NCBI RefSeq assembly: GCF_013393345.1
Contig: NZ_QJRF01000028.1
Span: 1-64,000 of the forward strand
Length of the DNA stretch: 64,000 bases
Direction of reading: 5' to 3'
DNA from: Pseudomonas taiwanensis
GTDB taxonomy: Bacteria; Pseudomonadota; Gammaproteobacteria; Pseudomonadales; Pseudomonadaceae
The notes under the pieces: model-generated
Database searches by the model: none
What the model saw: only the letters and a program-made list of their open reading frames with translations
Told to the model about the DNA's origin: nothing
Position numbers and translations under genes: made by a program
Shown: piece after piece, positions 63,640-64,000 of the stretch
Numbering within the stretch: position 1 is the first letter of the stretch
Layout: each line of letters begins with the position of its first letter

Positions 63640-64000
63640 TCAAATCCAGGAATGACGGGCCGGCTTGGCGCCGTTGAGGTGATAAGCGCCAACGGCCTGG
63701 ACCTTCCAGCGCACCGGGTCGTGCAGGGTGTGGACGCGGGCGTTGCGCCAGTGGCGGTCGAGGTTGAACTCGGCGAGGCTGGCGCGGCTGCCGGCCAGCT
63801 CGAAGAGCTTTTCGCTGGCGAGCAGGCTGATTTCCGTCGTCAGCACCTTGGCCTCGGCCACGGCGATGGAGGCACGGGCAGCGGACTCGCCATCGATGGG
63901 CGCAGCGGCCACTTCGTCCAGCACCTGGCCGGCGCGTTCCAGCAACGCGTTGGCGGCATTCAGCTCGGTCTTCAGGCGGCCGATCTCGGCGATGGTGTAG
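63640..64000 (-). CDS. Second SfnB-family flavoprotein, partial (C-terminal part)
   Basis: The open frame runs off the right edge of the window; only the last 119 residues are present. LFELAGSRASLAEFNLDRHWRNARVHTLHDPVRWK matches the neighbouring SfnB-like protein, so the two are tandem paralogues in one operon. Confidence 0.85.
   Translation of the reverse strand, partial: YTIAEIGRLKTELNAANALLERAGQVLDEVAAAPIDGESAARASIAVAEAKVLTTEISLLASEKLFELAGSRASLAEFNLDRHWRNARVHTLHDPVRWKVQAVGAYHLNGAKPARHSWI

Noticed and set aside
1-64000. CRISPR arrays
   Set aside because: Repeats are dispersed REP-type inverted pairs, not direct repeats with regular spacers, and no cas gene was seen.
1-64000. tRNA or rRNA genes
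   Set aside because: No cloverleaf-like segment with CCA end or rRNA signature was recognised by eye.

Overview
The window is high-GC, densely packed chromosomal DNA that I assign to a Pseudomonas species. The main reasons are an oprH-phoP-phoQ operon in the P. aeruginosa order, a 963-residue NrdA with two ATP-cones followed by NrdB, a PcpS-type phosphopantetheinyl transferase, an HmgR-hmgA-fahA aromatic locus, a MetNIQ/SfnB-like sulfur cluster, and many REP-type repeats of the Pseudomonas kind (GTAGGAGCGAGCTTGCTCGC and relatives). No rRNA, tRNA or CRISPR array was seen. The species cannot be fixed from the sequence alone.

Layout. 0-5 kb: a leftward four-gene acyl-CoA catabolic operon (acyl-CoA dehydrogenase, amidohydrolase-like protein, acyl-CoA synthetase, class III CoA-transferase; substrate unknown). 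5-8 kb: dctA with a sigma-54 promoter, and an AraC regulator. 8-15 kb: the oprH-phoP-phoQ operon, pcpS, and an RstAB-like two-component pair. 14.6-19.8 kb: nrdA and nrdB behind a long control region with NrdR-like boxes and a DnaA box. 19.8-27 kb: a patchy accessory stretch with an AT-rich 5'-nucleotidase, a RAYT transposase flanked by inverted REPs, a C4-type antisense RNA in front of a BRO-N (antirepressor-like) gene, the 3' remnant of a second BRO gene, an Aer-type receptor, TenA and an alpha/beta hydrolase. 27-38 kb: an LHPP-like phosphatase paired with a Tat-exported intradiol dioxygenase, a SulP transporter, a DoxX/YkgB-like protein, LysR regulators, an AllE-type ureidoglycine aminohydrolase, a quinone reductase and a lipoprotein. 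38-48 kb: a CAP-domain protein, a diguanylate cyclase, a YebC paralogue, a DMT exporter divergent from an Lrp regulator, an Atm1-type ABC exporter and small redox proteins including MdaB. 48-52 kb: a membrane signalling module of a double-FHA protein, a Ser/Thr kinase and a PP2C phosphatase, with no type VI secretion genes beside it. 52-58 kb: a tandem Usp protein and homogentisate catabolism. 58-64 kb: metI, metN, metQ, an LLM monooxygenase and two SfnB-like flavoproteins, probably one sulfur-scavenging operon.

The most noteworthy items are: the C4 antisense RNA, whose two anti-target segments are complementary, in the right order, to the leader and ribosome-binding site of the downstream BRO gene; the four in-phase 11-bp repeats in front of oprH; the REP/RAYT family and places where repeats have rewritten gene ends (LLM monooxygenase C-terminus, duplicated LysR tail); and the AT-rich nucleotidase inserted directly behind ribonucleotide reductase.
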